Of a stretch of 64,000 nucleotides of DNA, positions 17,474 to 26,950 are shown piece by piece. Every line of letters begins with the position of its first letter. Position 1 is the first letter of the stretch. The notes under the pieces were generated by a model. It made no database searches. It was not told the origin of the DNA and worked only from the letters and a program-made list of their open reading frames with translations. This stretch comes from Croceimicrobium sp965228705 (GTDB lineage: Bacteria; Bacteroidota; Bacteroidia; Flavobacteriales; Schleiferiaceae), in assembly GCF_965228705.1 (NCBI RefSeq), contig NZ_OZ245832.1, positions 1,860,001 to 1,924,000 on the forward strand, read 5' to 3'. Both the position numbers and the translations under genes were made by a program.

Positions 17474-19171
17474 TTAAAGTTCCAGATTCTGACGATGGAT
17501 ATACATAAATCCATCTAAAGAATTATTAAATAGCGGATCCACATTAAAGCAAACAATCAATGCATTTTGCTGCAAATACTTTTTAATCAATGGTGGAATT
17601 CGCAGATCACCAGGTTCAATTTCATCAATTCTCCGATCGAATTGCACTAAATCTTCAGGACTGGAATTCATAACCAGGTCCCTTGCTTCTGACTTTAATT
17701 TTAGTTTAAAGGGTTTTCGAGGTCTGATCTCTTGCGCTAAACTGGCATCTCCAAAGTTTTTAAGTAGAAAAGCCACCATGAGATTACGGCTGAAAATGGA
17801 GAAGCTATTGCTGATACTGGCGCATCCCACAATAAATTCTAGTTCTTCATGTCGTCGCATGACCTCCCTTATACCATTCCACATAACAAATAGCGGTAAA
17901 GGCTTTTGCTGATGAGCCGGAATGATAAAAGCTCTCCCCATTTCCAGGGAGCGTTCCAGCATAGGCTGAATGCGCTTTTTAAACTTAAATAAAGTACTTA
18001 GGTAAAATCCGTTAAAACCATATTTAGGGTACACCTCACTACCAATGGCCAGGCGATAGGCGCCCACAATTCGCATTTCCTCCTTATCCCAAAGGATCAG
18101 ATGATGATAATGATAATCAAAGGTATCTAAGTCTAAAGCCAGATTTGATCCTTCGCCAATTGCCCGAAAAGTAATTTCGCGTAAGCGACCAATTTCCCGA
18201 ATCATATTGGGAACCTGAGCCGCCTTACACAGAAAGACCTGATAGCTGCGCTTTTCTTCAATCAAGGCCTCTCGCTCGAGCAAAAACTCATATTCTTTTA
18301 AAAGAAGATCTGTATCAACCGGATCGGCAATCGACTTCGGTTCAGCTGGTCTTTTAGGACTAAAAAGCTTAAACTCTGGATGTAAGGCATTGCTTAGGAG
18401 ATAGACTCTTTGGCGCAATAAAGCCGAAAGCTGATGCTCACGTGGGTACAGGGCCAGCTCCTTGGGATAAATGGTACGTCCTATTCGAATGGTTACCGGT
18501 CGTGATCGGTAGCTGCGTAATTCCGAGGGCACCTTTAAATCCTGAAAGATGGGACCTAATCGCTGTAAGAGATGGTATAAAAATGTTTGATTCGCTTTAA
18601 AGAAAACAGGGGTTACCGGTACCTGAGCATCGGCAATCTCACGAATCATATTCACATCCCATTCTCCATCTTCCAACTGACGTTTAGAGATACGGTAGTT
18701 GGTACTCACTGTTCCTGCCGGAAAAATTGCCAGAGCCTTTCCTTCCTGTAAGGATTCACTTAAGCTTGCGCCCGAGCTCACCCCACTTTCATCTAAATCC
18801 CAATAATGGGCAATGGGCTTTAAACGCTGCCAAAGATCAGAGCCCACTATACGTAGATCAGGGCGAATGGAAGCAACTAATTTTATCAGTAAAAGTGCAT
18901 CAATTCCGGCCAGAGGATGATTGCAAATCAATACCACTGGGCCAGAAGTTGGAATGCGTTTTAATTCTTCTTCAAAATATTGAAAGCTGAGATCTAATTC
19001 GCGGATAATTTCATCTACAAAAGAGGCCTCCTCCCTTCCTTCAGTCCCAGAAAACAACTCCTCCACGCTTTTCACTTTCGTAAGGTGCAGAAGCGTTTTA
19101 AGTAATCCTTCTCTCCCAATTTTTGGGAGCCTAACTGTGCGAAACATTTCTCCGGAACCAAGTCGGGCCAT
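17474..19171 (-). CDS. Two-domain acyltransferase: PlsC-like plus GNAT-like N-acyltransferase (OlsF type)
   Basis: The 565-residue protein has an N-terminal phosphate/lysolipid acyltransferase domain with VVLICNHPLAGIDALLL (about 80-96) and FPAGTVSTN (about 151-159). A C-terminal N-acyltransferase domain of the hemolysin/OlsB class follows from about 300 (REITFRAIGEGSNLALDLDTFD, GAYRLAIGSEVY). This is the layout of OlsF, known in Serratia and Flavobacterium, which makes ornithine lipids. By analogy it should N-acylate an amino acid and then O-acylate the hydroxy fatty acid. Which amino acid is used is unknown. It begins 4 bases after the lysC stop, so the two genes are cotranscribed. Confidence 0.78.
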   Translation of the reverse strand: MARLGSGEMFRTVRLPKIGREGLLKTLLHLTKVKSVEELFSGTEGREEASFVDEIIRELDLSFQYFEEELKRIPTSGPVVLICNHPLAGIDALLLIKLVASIRPDLRIVGSDLWQRLKPIAHYWDLDESGVSSGASLSESLQEGKALAIFPAGTVSTNYRISKRQLEDGEWDVNMIREIADAQVPVTPVFFKANQTFLYHLLQRLGPIFQDLKVPSELRSYRSRPVTIRIGRTIYPKELALYPREHQLSALLRQRVYLLSNALHPEFKLFSPKRPAEPKSIADPVDTDLLLKEYEFLLEREALIEEKRSYQVFLCKAAQVPNMIREIGRLREITFRAIGEGSNLALDLDTFDYHYHHLILWDKEEMRIVGAYRLAIGSEVYPKYGFNGFYLSTLFKFKKRIQPMLERSLEMGRAFIIPAHQQKPLPLFVMWNGIREVMRRHEELEFIVGCASISNSFSIFSRNLMVAFLLKNFGDASLAQEIRPRKPFKLKLKSEARDLVMNSSPEDLVQFDRRIDEIEPGDLRIPPLIKKYLQQNALIVCFNVDPLFNNSLDGFMYIHRQNLEL

Positions 19172-19175
19172 GCGA

Positions 19176-20432
19176 TCAGATTCTGATTACGATTTGATAA
19201 GTATCGGTACTCACTTGCTCGAGCAATTTACGCCCTCTGCTTTGAATGTCTGCTACCGCACTGTTATCATAATGCCTTACGGTATAAAGCTCCAAATCAC
19301 CTATGACCGACACATCGAAACTCTGCTTAAGTTGCTCCAAAAGAGCGGGTGTTGCAATAGGATCATCGTTTACACAGAAGGATGAACTGGTAGCGGCATG
19401 CTGAGATAAATTCACGCGCAAGCCATACTCATGAAATAATTTATAAATTTTGGAAAGGTGATCTTCCGCAATAAAAGCCAGATCTCGGGTAGCCAAGCTT
19501 ATTAATTGCTGCTGGCTCTTGCGAATAAAGCAAGGTAAAAAAGGCTCTAGGTTTACCCCTTCGGAAATGGTGGTTCCCTCTTGTTCCAAATCACTAAATG
19601 AACGTACCCGTAATGGCACGCCACGCTCCTGCAGGGGCTGAATAGTTTTAGGGTGAATTACCGAAGCACCATAAAATGCTAATTCGATCGCTTCCCGGAA
19701 GCTGATCTTCTTTAATAATTCGGTGCCCTGAAAAACCTTGGGATCTCCATTTAAAACCCCGGGTACATCTTTCCAAATCGTTACCTCCTCTGCCTGTAAT
19801 ACATAGGCCATTACCGAAGCGGTATAATCGGATCCCTCCCGACCTAAGGTGGTCGGATTGAAATTGTCATCCGAGCCAATAAAACCCTGGGTGATATAGG
19901 AATTGCCGCTCTTCACATTATCCAGAACCAAACGACGGGTTAAGTTCCAATTTACTCGACCAGCACGGTAATTTTGATCGGTTCGGATCAATTTACGAGC
20001 ATCCAACCAACGATTTTCAAAACCCGAAAAATTCAGATAGGCAGAAACAATTTTGGTGGAGATCAATTCACCGAAACTAACGATCTGATCATAAACCTGA
20101 TTGAAGCTTCCCACTGCTGGGGACTCGACAATAGTCTCCAATTGCAGGAACAATTCACTCACTTCATTAGTAAGGTGCTCATTGGATTGAGGGAATAACT
20201 CATCAATAATCCGCTGATGCGAATCCTTCAAATCCTTCAACTGTTTACTGCAATCCTCCTTCTTTCCATTCAAGAAAGATTTCACCAAATCCTCCAGGGC
20301 ATTGGTAGTTTTCCCCATGGCCGAAACCACAATAAGGATATCATCTGCTGTAAAGTGTTGAACGATGGATGCCACGCGCTGCACTCCTGCCGCGTCTTTC
20401 ACACTGGCTCCACCGAATTTAAAGATTCGCAT
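19176..20432 (-). CDS. lysC: Aspartate kinase
   Basis: Aspartokinase phosphorylates aspartate, the first step toward lysine, threonine and methionine. The 418-residue monofunctional enzyme shows KFGGASVKD (residues 5-13), the substrate loop TTLGREGSDYTAS (about 214-226) and a C-terminal regulatory ACT region (about 300-418), where feedback control would act. The ATG is 17 bases below a TATTTTTG box. It heads an apparent operon with the lipid acyltransferase and the broken PAS kinase. lysA, the last lysine step, lies 1.8 kb upstream in the same direction. Confidence 0.95.
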   Translation of the reverse strand: MRIFKFGGASVKDAAGVQRVASIVQHFTADDILIVVSAMGKTTNALEDLVKSFLNGKKEDCSKQLKDLKDSHQRIIDELFPQSNEHLTNEVSELFLQLETIVESPAVGSFNQVYDQIVSFGELISTKIVSAYLNFSGFENRWLDARKLIRTDQNYRAGRVNWNLTRRLVLDNVKSGNSYITQGFIGSDDNFNPTTLGREGSDYTASVMAYVLQAEEVTIWKDVPGVLNGDPKVFQGTELLKKISFREAIELAFYGASVIHPKTIQPLQERGVPLRVRSFSDLEQEGTTISEGVNLEPFLPCFIRKSQQQLISLATRDLAFIAEDHLSKIYKLFHEYGLRVNLSQHAATSSSFCVNDDPIATPALLEQLKQSFDVSVIGDLELYTVRHYDNSAVADIQSRGRKLLEQVSTDTYQIVIRI

Positions 20433-20449
20433 GTTAAATTATTAAGCGG

Positions 20450-20457
20450 CAAAAATA
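20450..20457 (-). promoter_or_regulatory. -7 promoter box (TATTTTTG) for lysC
   Basis: The minus strand reads TATTTTTG followed by CCGC, 17 bases before the lysC ATG. Confidence 0.62.
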
Positions 20458-20535
20458 CTAATTAGGCATTGCCGATATTCTATAAAATGCCCTCATGGTG
20501 CGGGCTAAGAAATTTGCTTTTAAGACCTTAGACCA

Positions 20536-21750
20536 TCAATCCATTCGGGCAGCTTCCCCAGCCAGGTAAGCACTGGTCCAGGCATGCTGAAAATTGTAAC
20601 CGCCGGTTATGGCATCCACATTTACGAATTCGCCAATTGCATAAAGCCCGGGGTATTTTTTAATTTGATAAGTCTGCATATCCAATTCCCGAAGGTCAAG
20701 TCCCCCGGCGGTCACAAACTCTTCTTTAAAGGTGGTTTTTCCGCTTACGCTGAAGGGACTGCGCAGTAAATACTCAAGCAATCGATTAAATTCCTTTTTC
20801 GATAAATCTCGATTGGATTTCCCTTCAGGGACTGCCGCCAACTGCAAAATGGCCTTCCATAAACGTGCTGGCACATCAAAGGCCCTACTGTTCGCTACTC
20901 CCTTGGCGGGATGTGCGTGGAAATAATCCTGAATTTGCCTACGCGCCTCTTCTTCCGAAAGACCCAGCCAATTAATTAGGATGGGGAACTGATAATTGCG
21001 CTCTTTCAAATCCGGGGCATACCAGGCGCTAAGCTTTAGAACTGCCGGCCCCGAAAATCCCCAGTGGGTGATTAATAAGGGGCCCTGCTCTTTCCACTTA
21101 GTTCCCGGAATTTGAACCCAGGCATTGGGCACCGACAATCCCATCAGGTCCTTGAGTGGCGATTGTGGCACATTAAAAGTGAACAAAGACGGACATGGCT
21201 TAATCCAGTTTAAATCAAAGTCCTTTAAAAAGGCATAGCCACTTTCTTTGGGTTGACCACCCAGAGCGAGAATAACCGCCCCACAATTAAAAGTGGAACG
21301 ATCTCGAAAATGTAATTGATAGCCACTTTCTAGGGCTTCCAGATGGATTAAATCCCTTTGCATTTGAATGCGCACCCCAGCTTTTTGTGCCGCCTTTTCC
21401 AATACCTGAATTACTGATTCACTGGAATCGCTTTTCGGGAAAACCCGTCCATCGGCCTCCACCTTTAGTTCCAGGCCTTGTTCTTCAAACCAAGCGCGGG
21501 CCTCCGGATAACCGAAACGGCCAAATGCCTTTTTTAAAGAGCGACCACCACGAGGATAAGCCTTGACCAATTCAGAGGCATAAGGACAGTGATGCAGCAC
21601 ATTGCAACGTCCACCACCACTGACCCGAACTTTGGAAAGCAGCTTATTGGATTTCTCAAAAAGGACTACTTCAGTATCCGGGTTAGCAGCATGAATGGCC
21701 GCAAAAAAGCCGGCCGCGCCACCACCAATTACTGCAATTCGCTTTTTCAC
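20536..21750 (-). CDS. NAD(P)/FAD-dependent oxidoreductase, HI0933/BaiN-like
   Basis: The 404-residue flavoprotein begins with the dinucleotide-binding motif IAVIGGGAAGFFAAIHA and continues with KVRVSGGGRCNVLH, a signature of the HI0933-like (aminoacetone oxidase-like) family. It ends in the conserved YAIGEFVNVDAITGGYNFQHAWTSA block. Its natural substrate is not established. It starts with GTG in a GTGA overlap with the stop of the GNAT gene, so the two are translationally coupled. It is last in the lysA-GNAT-oxidoreductase operon. Confidence 0.87.
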   Translation of the reverse strand: MKKRIAVIGGGAAGFFAAIHAANPDTEVVLFEKSNKLLSKVRVSGGGRCNVLHHCPYASELVKAYPRGGRSLKKAFGRFGYPEARAWFEEQGLELKVEADGRVFPKSDSSESVIQVLEKAAQKAGVRIQMQRDLIHLEALESGYQLHFRDRSTFNCGAVILALGGQPKESGYAFLKDFDLNWIKPCPSLFTFNVPQSPLKDLMGLSVPNAWVQIPGTKWKEQGPLLITHWGFSGPAVLKLSAWYAPDLKERNYQFPILINWLGLSEEEARRQIQDYFHAHPAKGVANSRAFDVPARLWKAILQLAAVPEGKSNRDLSKKEFNRLLEYLLRSPFSVSGKTTFKEEFVTAGGLDLRELDMQTYQIKKYPGLYAIGEFVNVDAITGGYNFQHAWTSAYLAGEAARMD

Positions 21751-22211
21751 TCCTGTTTATTGAGCCACCACTTGCAATTCCACCATTCGGTTTCAATGCC
21801 TGCGCCCATTTTCTCATAAAAGCGCACAGCGGGTTCATTCCAATCCAAAACCTGCCAATCCAAGCGCTTTGCCCCGGCTTTACGGGCATAATCCGCAGTA
21901 GCTTCTAATAGCATTTTGCCATAACCTTTACCGCGATGTTCAGGCACAACGATTAAATCTTCAAGGTAATAACAGGCTCCTTTCCAAGTCGAATAGCGAG
22001 GATAAAACAATGAAATGCCGATAATTCCGTCCTGAGCATGCTTAAGCACCAAATACTCAAAACGGCCCAACTCCCAATCTTCTAAAAGCTCTGCCTCAGT
22101 GGTAATCACCTCCTCTGGGGCCTTCTCGAAATCGGCCAAAACCTTGATCAGACGCAACAAGTCGGAGATATCCTCCGCACAGCCTCGTATAATCTCTACT
22201 TCTGCCCCCAT
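21747..22211 (-). CDS. GNAT family N-acetyltransferase (diamine/SSAT-like)
   Basis: This 154-residue acetyl-CoA-dependent transferase has the motif A sequence VPEHRGKGYGKMLL (about residues 92-105) and the LEDLIVV strand before it. The opening IIRGCAEDISDLLRLIKVLADFE and the WNEPAVRFYEKMGA end resemble spermidine/diamine N-acetyltransferases. Substrates could be polyamines or other small amines. It overlaps the 3' end of lysA by 16 bases and the next gene by 4, and is clearly part of one operon. Confidence 0.86.
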   Translation of the reverse strand: MGAEVEIIRGCAEDISDLLRLIKVLADFEKAPEEVITTEAELLEDWELGRFEYLVLKHAQDGIIGISLFYPRYSTWKGACYYLEDLIVVPEHRGKGYGKMLLEATADYARKAGAKRLDWQVLDWNEPAVRFYEKMGAGIETEWWNCKWWLNKQE

Positions 22212-23440
22212 TCCACTTCTACTTGATTATGCAGGAGATCTTCTAAATTCTGGCGACGGGTAATAAGATGCGCCTTGCCTTTATGCACCAATACCTCAGC
22301 CGGCTTATAGCGACTATTGTAATTATTGGCCATGGTAAAACAATAAGCACCCGCATTACGGAAGGCTAAAATATCACCCTGACGCACCTCAGCGATCTGG
22401 CGATCATTAGCGAAGGTGTCGGTTTCGCAGATATAGCCAACCACGGTATAAACGCGCGGATCAGCTTTGGGATTGCTAATATTCTCTATATGATGGTAGG
22501 CATCGTAGAACATAGGCCGAATCAAGTGATTCATACCTGTATCCACCTGTGCAAATACCGTCGCTGTGGTTTGCTTTAAGCCGTTCACCTGGCAACAGAA
22601 AGTTCCGGATTCAGATACCAGGAATTTACCGGGCTCAAATTCGATTTCAAGTTCTCGCCCATATTCGGTACAGAACTCTTTGAACATGGTGGTCATTTTT
22701 TGCCCTAATTCCTCCACATTCGTGGCAATGTCATCTGCCTTATAAGGTACTTTAAAACCACTGCCGAAATCCAGATATTTCAAGTCTGGAAAATCGAGTG
22801 CCACTTCAAATAATAGTTGGGCACCTACCAAGAAGGTATCCACATCCAGGATATCGCTACCAGTATGCATGTGTACGCCTTCTACATTAAGGTTCAGGCT
22901 TTGCACCAGGCGCTCTAGATGGCGACGTTGATGAATGCTAATTCCAAATTTGGAATCGATATGTCCTACGGAAATCTTGCTGTGACCGCCAGCCATAATA
23001 TGGGGGTTCATCCGAATACATACCGGATAGCTATTACCATATTTAGCGCCAAATTGCTCCAGGATGCTCAGATTATCGATATTGATGCGTACGCCATGGG
23101 CTACGGCCTTTTCAATCTCGGCCATGGAAACTCCGTTAGGCGTGTAGATGATTTCTTCAGCTGCAAAGCCCGCTCTAAGTCCTAATTCCACTTCTTGAAT
23201 AGAAACTGTATCCAAACCGGCTCCCAATTGCTGAAAGAAGCGGAGCACATTAATATTGCTCAGGGCTTTACATGCGTAGTTAATCTTAAGCTTCGATCCT
23301 TTAAAAGCCTTTTGCAAACGTTTATATTGGGCCTCCATCTTGGCCGTATCGTAAATGTAAAGCGGGCTTCCAAAATCTTCGCAGATCTGACGCACATCCA
23401 GTCCGCCAATCTCGTAGTGATCGTTCTTAAGTTGTAACAT
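22196..23440 (-). CDS. lysA: Diaminopimelate decarboxylase
   Basis: LysA converts meso-diaminopimelate to lysine with PLP. From the ATG at 23440 the product is 414 residues long, normal for the family. PLP lysine lies in NYACKALSN (about 50-58), glycine-rich and HTGSDI segments bind the cofactor, and CETDTFAND carries the active-site Cys. A longer frame to 23512 would add a hydrophobic stretch not found in LysA, and a TACCTTTG box lies between the two, so I chose the shorter form. It is the first gene of an operon with the GNAT and flavoprotein genes. Confidence 0.95.
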   Translation of the reverse strand: MLQLKNDHYEIGGLDVRQICEDFGSPLYIYDTAKMEAQYKRLQKAFKGSKLKINYACKALSNINVLRFFQQLGAGLDTVSIQEVELGLRAGFAAEEIIYTPNGVSMAEIEKAVAHGVRINIDNLSILEQFGAKYGNSYPVCIRMNPHIMAGGHSKISVGHIDSKFGISIHQRRHLERLVQSLNLNVEGVHMHTGSDILDVDTFLVGAQLLFEVALDFPDLKYLDFGSGFKVPYKADDIATNVEELGQKMTTMFKEFCTEYGRELEIEFEPGKFLVSESGTFCCQVNGLKQTTATVFAQVDTGMNHLIRPMFYDAYHHIENISNPKADPRVYTVVGYICETDTFANDRQIAEVRQGDILAFRNAGAYCFTMANNYNSRYKPAEVLVHKGKAHLITRRQNLEDLLHNQVEVEWGQK

Positions 23441-23457
23441 TATAATTATTATTGCCG

Positions 23458-23465
23458 CAAAGGTA
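23458..23465 (-). promoter_or_regulatory. -7 promoter box (TACCTTTG) for lysA
   Basis: The minus strand reads TACCTTTG followed by CGGCAATA, 17 bases before the lysA ATG. The divergent gene's possible first ATG at 23465 touches this box. Confidence 0.65.
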
Positions 23466-23971
23466 TGAATGACCAGCCATCCAATTCCATGAAGGACTAT
23501 ACTGAAATCCAAATGATCCGTAATTGGCTCCTATGGATTATCCTAATCGCCCTCTTACTCTTCTTCACTTTCGCTACTGTTTCCCAATTAATCTTTGGCA
23601 TTCCGATGGGGGAAAACCCTATGCCCTCCTGGGCTTTAATAGCCGGGACTCTATTTATTGCTTTCATCACCGTGGTGATGGCAAGAACCCAGTTGATGAT
23701 TAATATTGACACCAAAACGCTAATCATTCAATTTGGCGCCTTGGGCCGAATGGAAAGAAACTGGTCGGAAGTTTCCAAAGTCAAAATCATCAATATGCCA
23801 ATAGCTGGCGTTGGTAAAAGAAGACATCCTAAATACGGCGATCTCTACAATGCTGGTGGAAAGCAGGGGCTTTTAATAGAGTTTAAAGATCAAAACAAGG
23901 TTTTGGTTTCAACTCGCCAGGCTGAAAAACTGAAGGCTTATTTAAAGCAAATTAAAAAGCTGAAAGACTGA
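23465..23971 (+). CDS. Hypothetical two-helix membrane protein with PH-like C-terminal domain
   Basis: The 168 residues contain two transmembrane helices (about 19-42 and 54-76), then a soluble beta-rich segment with the feel of a bacterial PH domain (TKTLIIQFGALGRMERNWSEVSKVKI). It closes with a basic helix. I do not recognise a named family. The start could also be Met9 at 23489, which would separate it from the lysA promoter. It is divergent from lysA and lies 45 bases upstream of the fbp ATG. Function is unknown. Confidence 0.6.
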   Translation: MNDQPSNSMKDYTEIQMIRNWLLWIILIALLLFFTFATVSQLIFGIPMGENPMPSWALIAGTLFIAFITVVMARTQLMINIDTKTLIIQFGALGRMERNWSEVSKVKIINMPIAGVGKRRHPKYGDLYNAGGKQGLLIEFKDQNKVLVSTRQAEKLKAYLKQIKKLKD

Positions 23972-23990
23972 ATATTTTAGACGGTCCCGC

Positions 23991-23998
23991 TAAATTTG
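23991..23998 (+). promoter_or_regulatory. -7 promoter box (TAAATTTG) for fbp
   Basis: TAAATTTG matches the consensus and is 18 bases before the fbp ATG at 24017. It supports that start over an upstream TTG at 23996, which lies inside the box. Confidence 0.6.
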
Positions 23999-24016
23999 CT
24001 GCATACCTCTCAATCC

Positions 24017-25027
24017 ATGGAAAGACATATTACTCTGGGTGAGTTCATCATCCAAAACCAAAAAGACTTCCCTTATGCCAAGGGAGAACTCAGTGCTTTG
24101 CTTAGCTCCATTCGCCTGGCCGGTAAAATGGTTAATCAGGAAATCAACAAGGCCGGTTTAGCCAATATTATTGGCGCTGCCGGTGTGGAGAACGTGCAAG
24201 GTGAAGCCCAGCAAAAACTTGATGTTTTAGCCAACGACATGTTTATCAGCACCCTGCGTAAGAGGGGCGAAATTTGTGGTTTGGCCAGTGAAGAAATGGA
24301 GGAGCATATCGTATTTAACGAAGATATCCATTCTAATGCACGCTATGTAGTATTGATCGATCCTTTGGATGGCAGCAGCAATATTGATGTAAACGTATCG
24401 GTTGGAACCATCTTTAGCATATTCCGCCGGGTAAGTGAGCCTGGCACCCCAGTGACTCTAGAAGACTTTTTACAACCCGGTCACAAACAGGTGGCAGCTG
24501 GTTATTTGGTATATGGCACTTCTACCATGTTGGTGTACACCACTGGCAATGGCGTGCATGGCTTTACCTACGACCCAGGTATCGGAAGCTTCTTCCTTTC
24601 GCATCCCAATATGCGGGTAAAGGAAAATGGTAAGATTTACTCAATTAATGAAGGGAACTATGTGCACATGCCCGAGGGCGTGAAGAAGTACATTAAGTGG
24701 TGCCAGGAATTAGACCCCGCCACAGGCCGCCCCCTTACCTCTCGTTACATCGGTTCTTTGGTAGCCGACTTCCATCGCAATCTTTTGAAAGGGGGAATTT
24801 ATATCTACCCAAAAGGAACTAAAGCGCCTAAAGGAAAACTGCGCTTATTATACGAGTGCAATCCGATGGCCTTCTTGATTGAACAGGCAGGGGGAAAAGC
24901 CAGCGATGGCCATACCCGGATTATGGATATCCTCCCAACCGAATTACATGAGCGTGTACCTTTCTTCTGCGGAAGCTCTGAGATGGTAGACAAGGCAGAA
25001 GAATTTCTGCGCGAGTACAAAGACTAA
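24017..25027 (+). CDS. fbp: Class 1 fructose-1,6-bisphosphatase
   Basis: Fbp hydrolyses fructose-1,6-bisphosphate in gluconeogenesis. The 336-residue product has the family length. The metal and catalytic motif DPLDGSSNIDVNVSVGTIF is at about residues 109-127, preceded by GLASEEMEE, and the phosphate-site segment LRLLYECNPMAFLIEQAGG is near the C terminus. It has its own promoter and is followed by a strong hairpin terminator. Confidence 0.96.
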   Translation: MERHITLGEFIIQNQKDFPYAKGELSALLSSIRLAGKMVNQEINKAGLANIIGAAGVENVQGEAQQKLDVLANDMFISTLRKRGEICGLASEEMEEHIVFNEDIHSNARYVVLIDPLDGSSNIDVNVSVGTIFSIFRRVSEPGTPVTLEDFLQPGHKQVAAGYLVYGTSTMLVYTTGNGVHGFTYDPGIGSFFLSHPNMRVKENGKIYSINEGNYVHMPEGVKKYIKWCQELDPATGRPLTSRYIGSLVADFHRNLLKGGIYIYPKGTKAPKGKLRLLYECNPMAFLIEQAGGKASDGHTRIMDILPTELHERVPFFCGSSEMVDKAEEFLREYKD

Positions 25028-25072
25028 TTTTCAATTTCAGGCTTTCAATCAGCCTCAAATTATTCCCAATAA

Positions 25073-25103
25073 AAAAAGCGGCCTCCGATGAGAGCCGCTT
25101 TTT
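25073..25103. terminator. Bidirectional intrinsic terminator between fbp and the TPR/LytTR gene
   Basis: A perfect 10-base stem (AAAAAGCGGC / GCCGCTTTTT) encloses an 11-base loop. There are five T's on the plus side and seven on the minus side, so it can end both convergent transcripts. It lies 45 bases past the fbp stop and 110 bases past the other stop. Confidence 0.8.
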
Positions 25104-25213
25104 GGTTGAGGGGGAAGGAAAATGGTTTGATAACCGTTGGCTAAAGTCGCCTATCCCACGCTATCCCTCAAATGTCTGGCATTAATAACCGAAATTCCGG
25201 CACGAAATACAGG

Positions 25214-26950
25214 CTATACCTCTCCTTCAAATCGCTTTTTGAGGTCTTCCTTATAGGTTCTGGACACGGGTAATTCCCTACCATCCTCTAAAAGTACCTT
25301 GGTTGCATAGACGGCCTTCAAAAAAGAAGCCTGCACCAAATAACTGCGGTGAATCCGAATAAAATCATGACCACTCAATTGCTCTTCCATCGCTTTTAGA
25401 GTACTGCGTTCCACCTCCGGATTTTTACGATACTTTAAAAACAAGTTCACGTAGTGTCCATCGGATTCCAAATAAATCAAGTCTTCAATTTTAATTACCG
25501 CTTTGGACTTTAAACGCAACTGACTGGGCAGCTCTGGCTCGGGGGCCTGATGTTCATCTATCAGACTAAAACCCGAAGCTTCAAGCTTGGTACTATTAGT
25601 GAGCACTTCAGCACTTAGACGAGCCGCTTCTGCCTCACGTTCGGACTTAATTTGTTTGACTTTCCTACGACTGATCCAAAAAATGAGACTGCCTAAGATC
25701 AAGAAAATCAAGATCACCATTAAGGCCATTTTATAGGAGCGAACTTTTTCTTCTTGTTCCCCCCTTAAGGCCGCCATCTCAATTTCATTACTGGCCTGTT
25801 TAATTTTAGCCGCATCGCGCTTCTGATCAAGCTCAGCCTGCTTTTGCTTGCTTAATCGCAAATACTTTAATGCCGAGTCGGCCTCGCCCTTCAACTCTAA
25901 ATGATGAGCGAAGGCCTCCAGATATTCAGGATCATTCAGAAAATAATCTTGCCGGGGACTGCTTCGGATTGAATCGAAATAAGGGGCTCCCGCTTCATAA
26001 TCATTTTGATTATTAGCCATTTTAAGGCTCAGCATCCAAAGGTTCTGTAAGCTACGCCCTTGCCTTTGGCCGCGTGGCGGCATTAAGCTATAGGCACGAT
26101 CCAAATATACTTTAGCACTATCCCAAGCGGCTAGCTTACTGAAGTTGCGGGAAATATTTGCCAATACTTCAATTTGATCGAATTTAGACCCCAGGGTCCT
26201 TTGGATTTGCAAAGCTTTTTCCAAATAATAGATTGCTGAGTCATAATTACTCAAGGCGCGATGGGCCACCGCCAAATTATTATAGGCCCGCGCTTCCAAT
26301 CGACGATCTGCTACCTTATCACTATTCTTTAATGCTTTATGGAACCAGCGCAAGGCTTCTTCCTCTTGATGAATCCGACCATATAAAGAACCTAAACTAA
26401 GGTAAGTAAGGGCAATACCCTGGTAATCAATCCGCTGCTGAATTATAGCCGTTTCCTTCATAAGGATAGCCGCCGAATCATAGGATTCGCGCATCATCAA
26501 GGCATTGGCCATATTCTTAATGGCCACGGCATACTGCAAACTATCCTGATCTTCCATTGCTAAACGGCGCAGTATTCTAAAACTGGAATCCCCCCGTTCA
26601 AACTCATGAATTCGATAAAACGATATCCCTAAATTCTTAAGTACTACTTCGTAGCTGAAACGATCATCATAGTGCTCGCCTTCCTCTAAATGACTAAGTG
26701 ATTTTTTAAAATTCCTGGCCGCTTCAGTGGGATTAGCGGAAAAAGTCCCGGCCAAACCTTTTAAGAAATAAGCCCTTCCCAGGGCCACCGAATCATCCGC
26801 GTACTGTAGTAGACCCTGTGCAATTGAGTCCAATACTTTGGGATTACGGATATCTTGTAGAGATGCCTCAACCCATTTTTCTTTTCCCTCCTGAGCATAG
26901 GCACCATAAGTCATGAGGAGCCCCAACATCGCCCCCAATAATCGCTTCAT
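25214..26950 (-). CDS. TPR-repeat membrane protein with C-terminal LytTR DNA-binding domain
   Basis: The 578-residue protein has a signal peptide (MKRLLGAMLGLLMTYGAYAQ), about six tetratricopeptide repeats (residues 60-370; for example AIYYLEKALQIQRTLG), a short coiled coil and one transmembrane helix (about 410-430). A cytosolic LytTR domain ends the chain (KIEDLIYLESDGHYVNLF, IRIHRSYLVQ, LPVSRTYKEDLKK). It therefore looks like a one-protein sensor-regulator with periplasmic TPRs and a membrane-tethered DNA-binding domain. I took the ATG at 26950, where the signal peptide begins, rather than 26995. Ligand and target genes are unknown. Confidence 0.82.
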   Translation of the reverse strand: MKRLLGAMLGLLMTYGAYAQEGKEKWVEASLQDIRNPKVLDSIAQGLLQYADDSVALGRAYFLKGLAGTFSANPTEAARNFKKSLSHLEEGEHYDDRFSYEVVLKNLGISFYRIHEFERGDSSFRILRRLAMEDQDSLQYAVAIKNMANALMMRESYDSAAILMKETAIIQQRIDYQGIALTYLSLGSLYGRIHQEEEALRWFHKALKNSDKVADRRLEARAYNNLAVAHRALSNYDSAIYYLEKALQIQRTLGSKFDQIEVLANISRNFSKLAAWDSAKVYLDRAYSLMPPRGQRQGRSLQNLWMLSLKMANNQNDYEAGAPYFDSIRSSPRQDYFLNDPEYLEAFAHHLELKGEADSALKYLRLSKQKQAELDQKRDAAKIKQASNEIEMAALRGEQEEKVRSYKMALMVILIFLILGSLIFWISRRKVKQIKSEREAEAARLSAEVLTNSTKLEASGFSLIDEHQAPEPELPSQLRLKSKAVIKIEDLIYLESDGHYVNLFLKYRKNPEVERSTLKAMEEQLSGHDFIRIHRSYLVQASFLKAVYATKVLLEDGRELPVSRTYKEDLKKRFEGEV

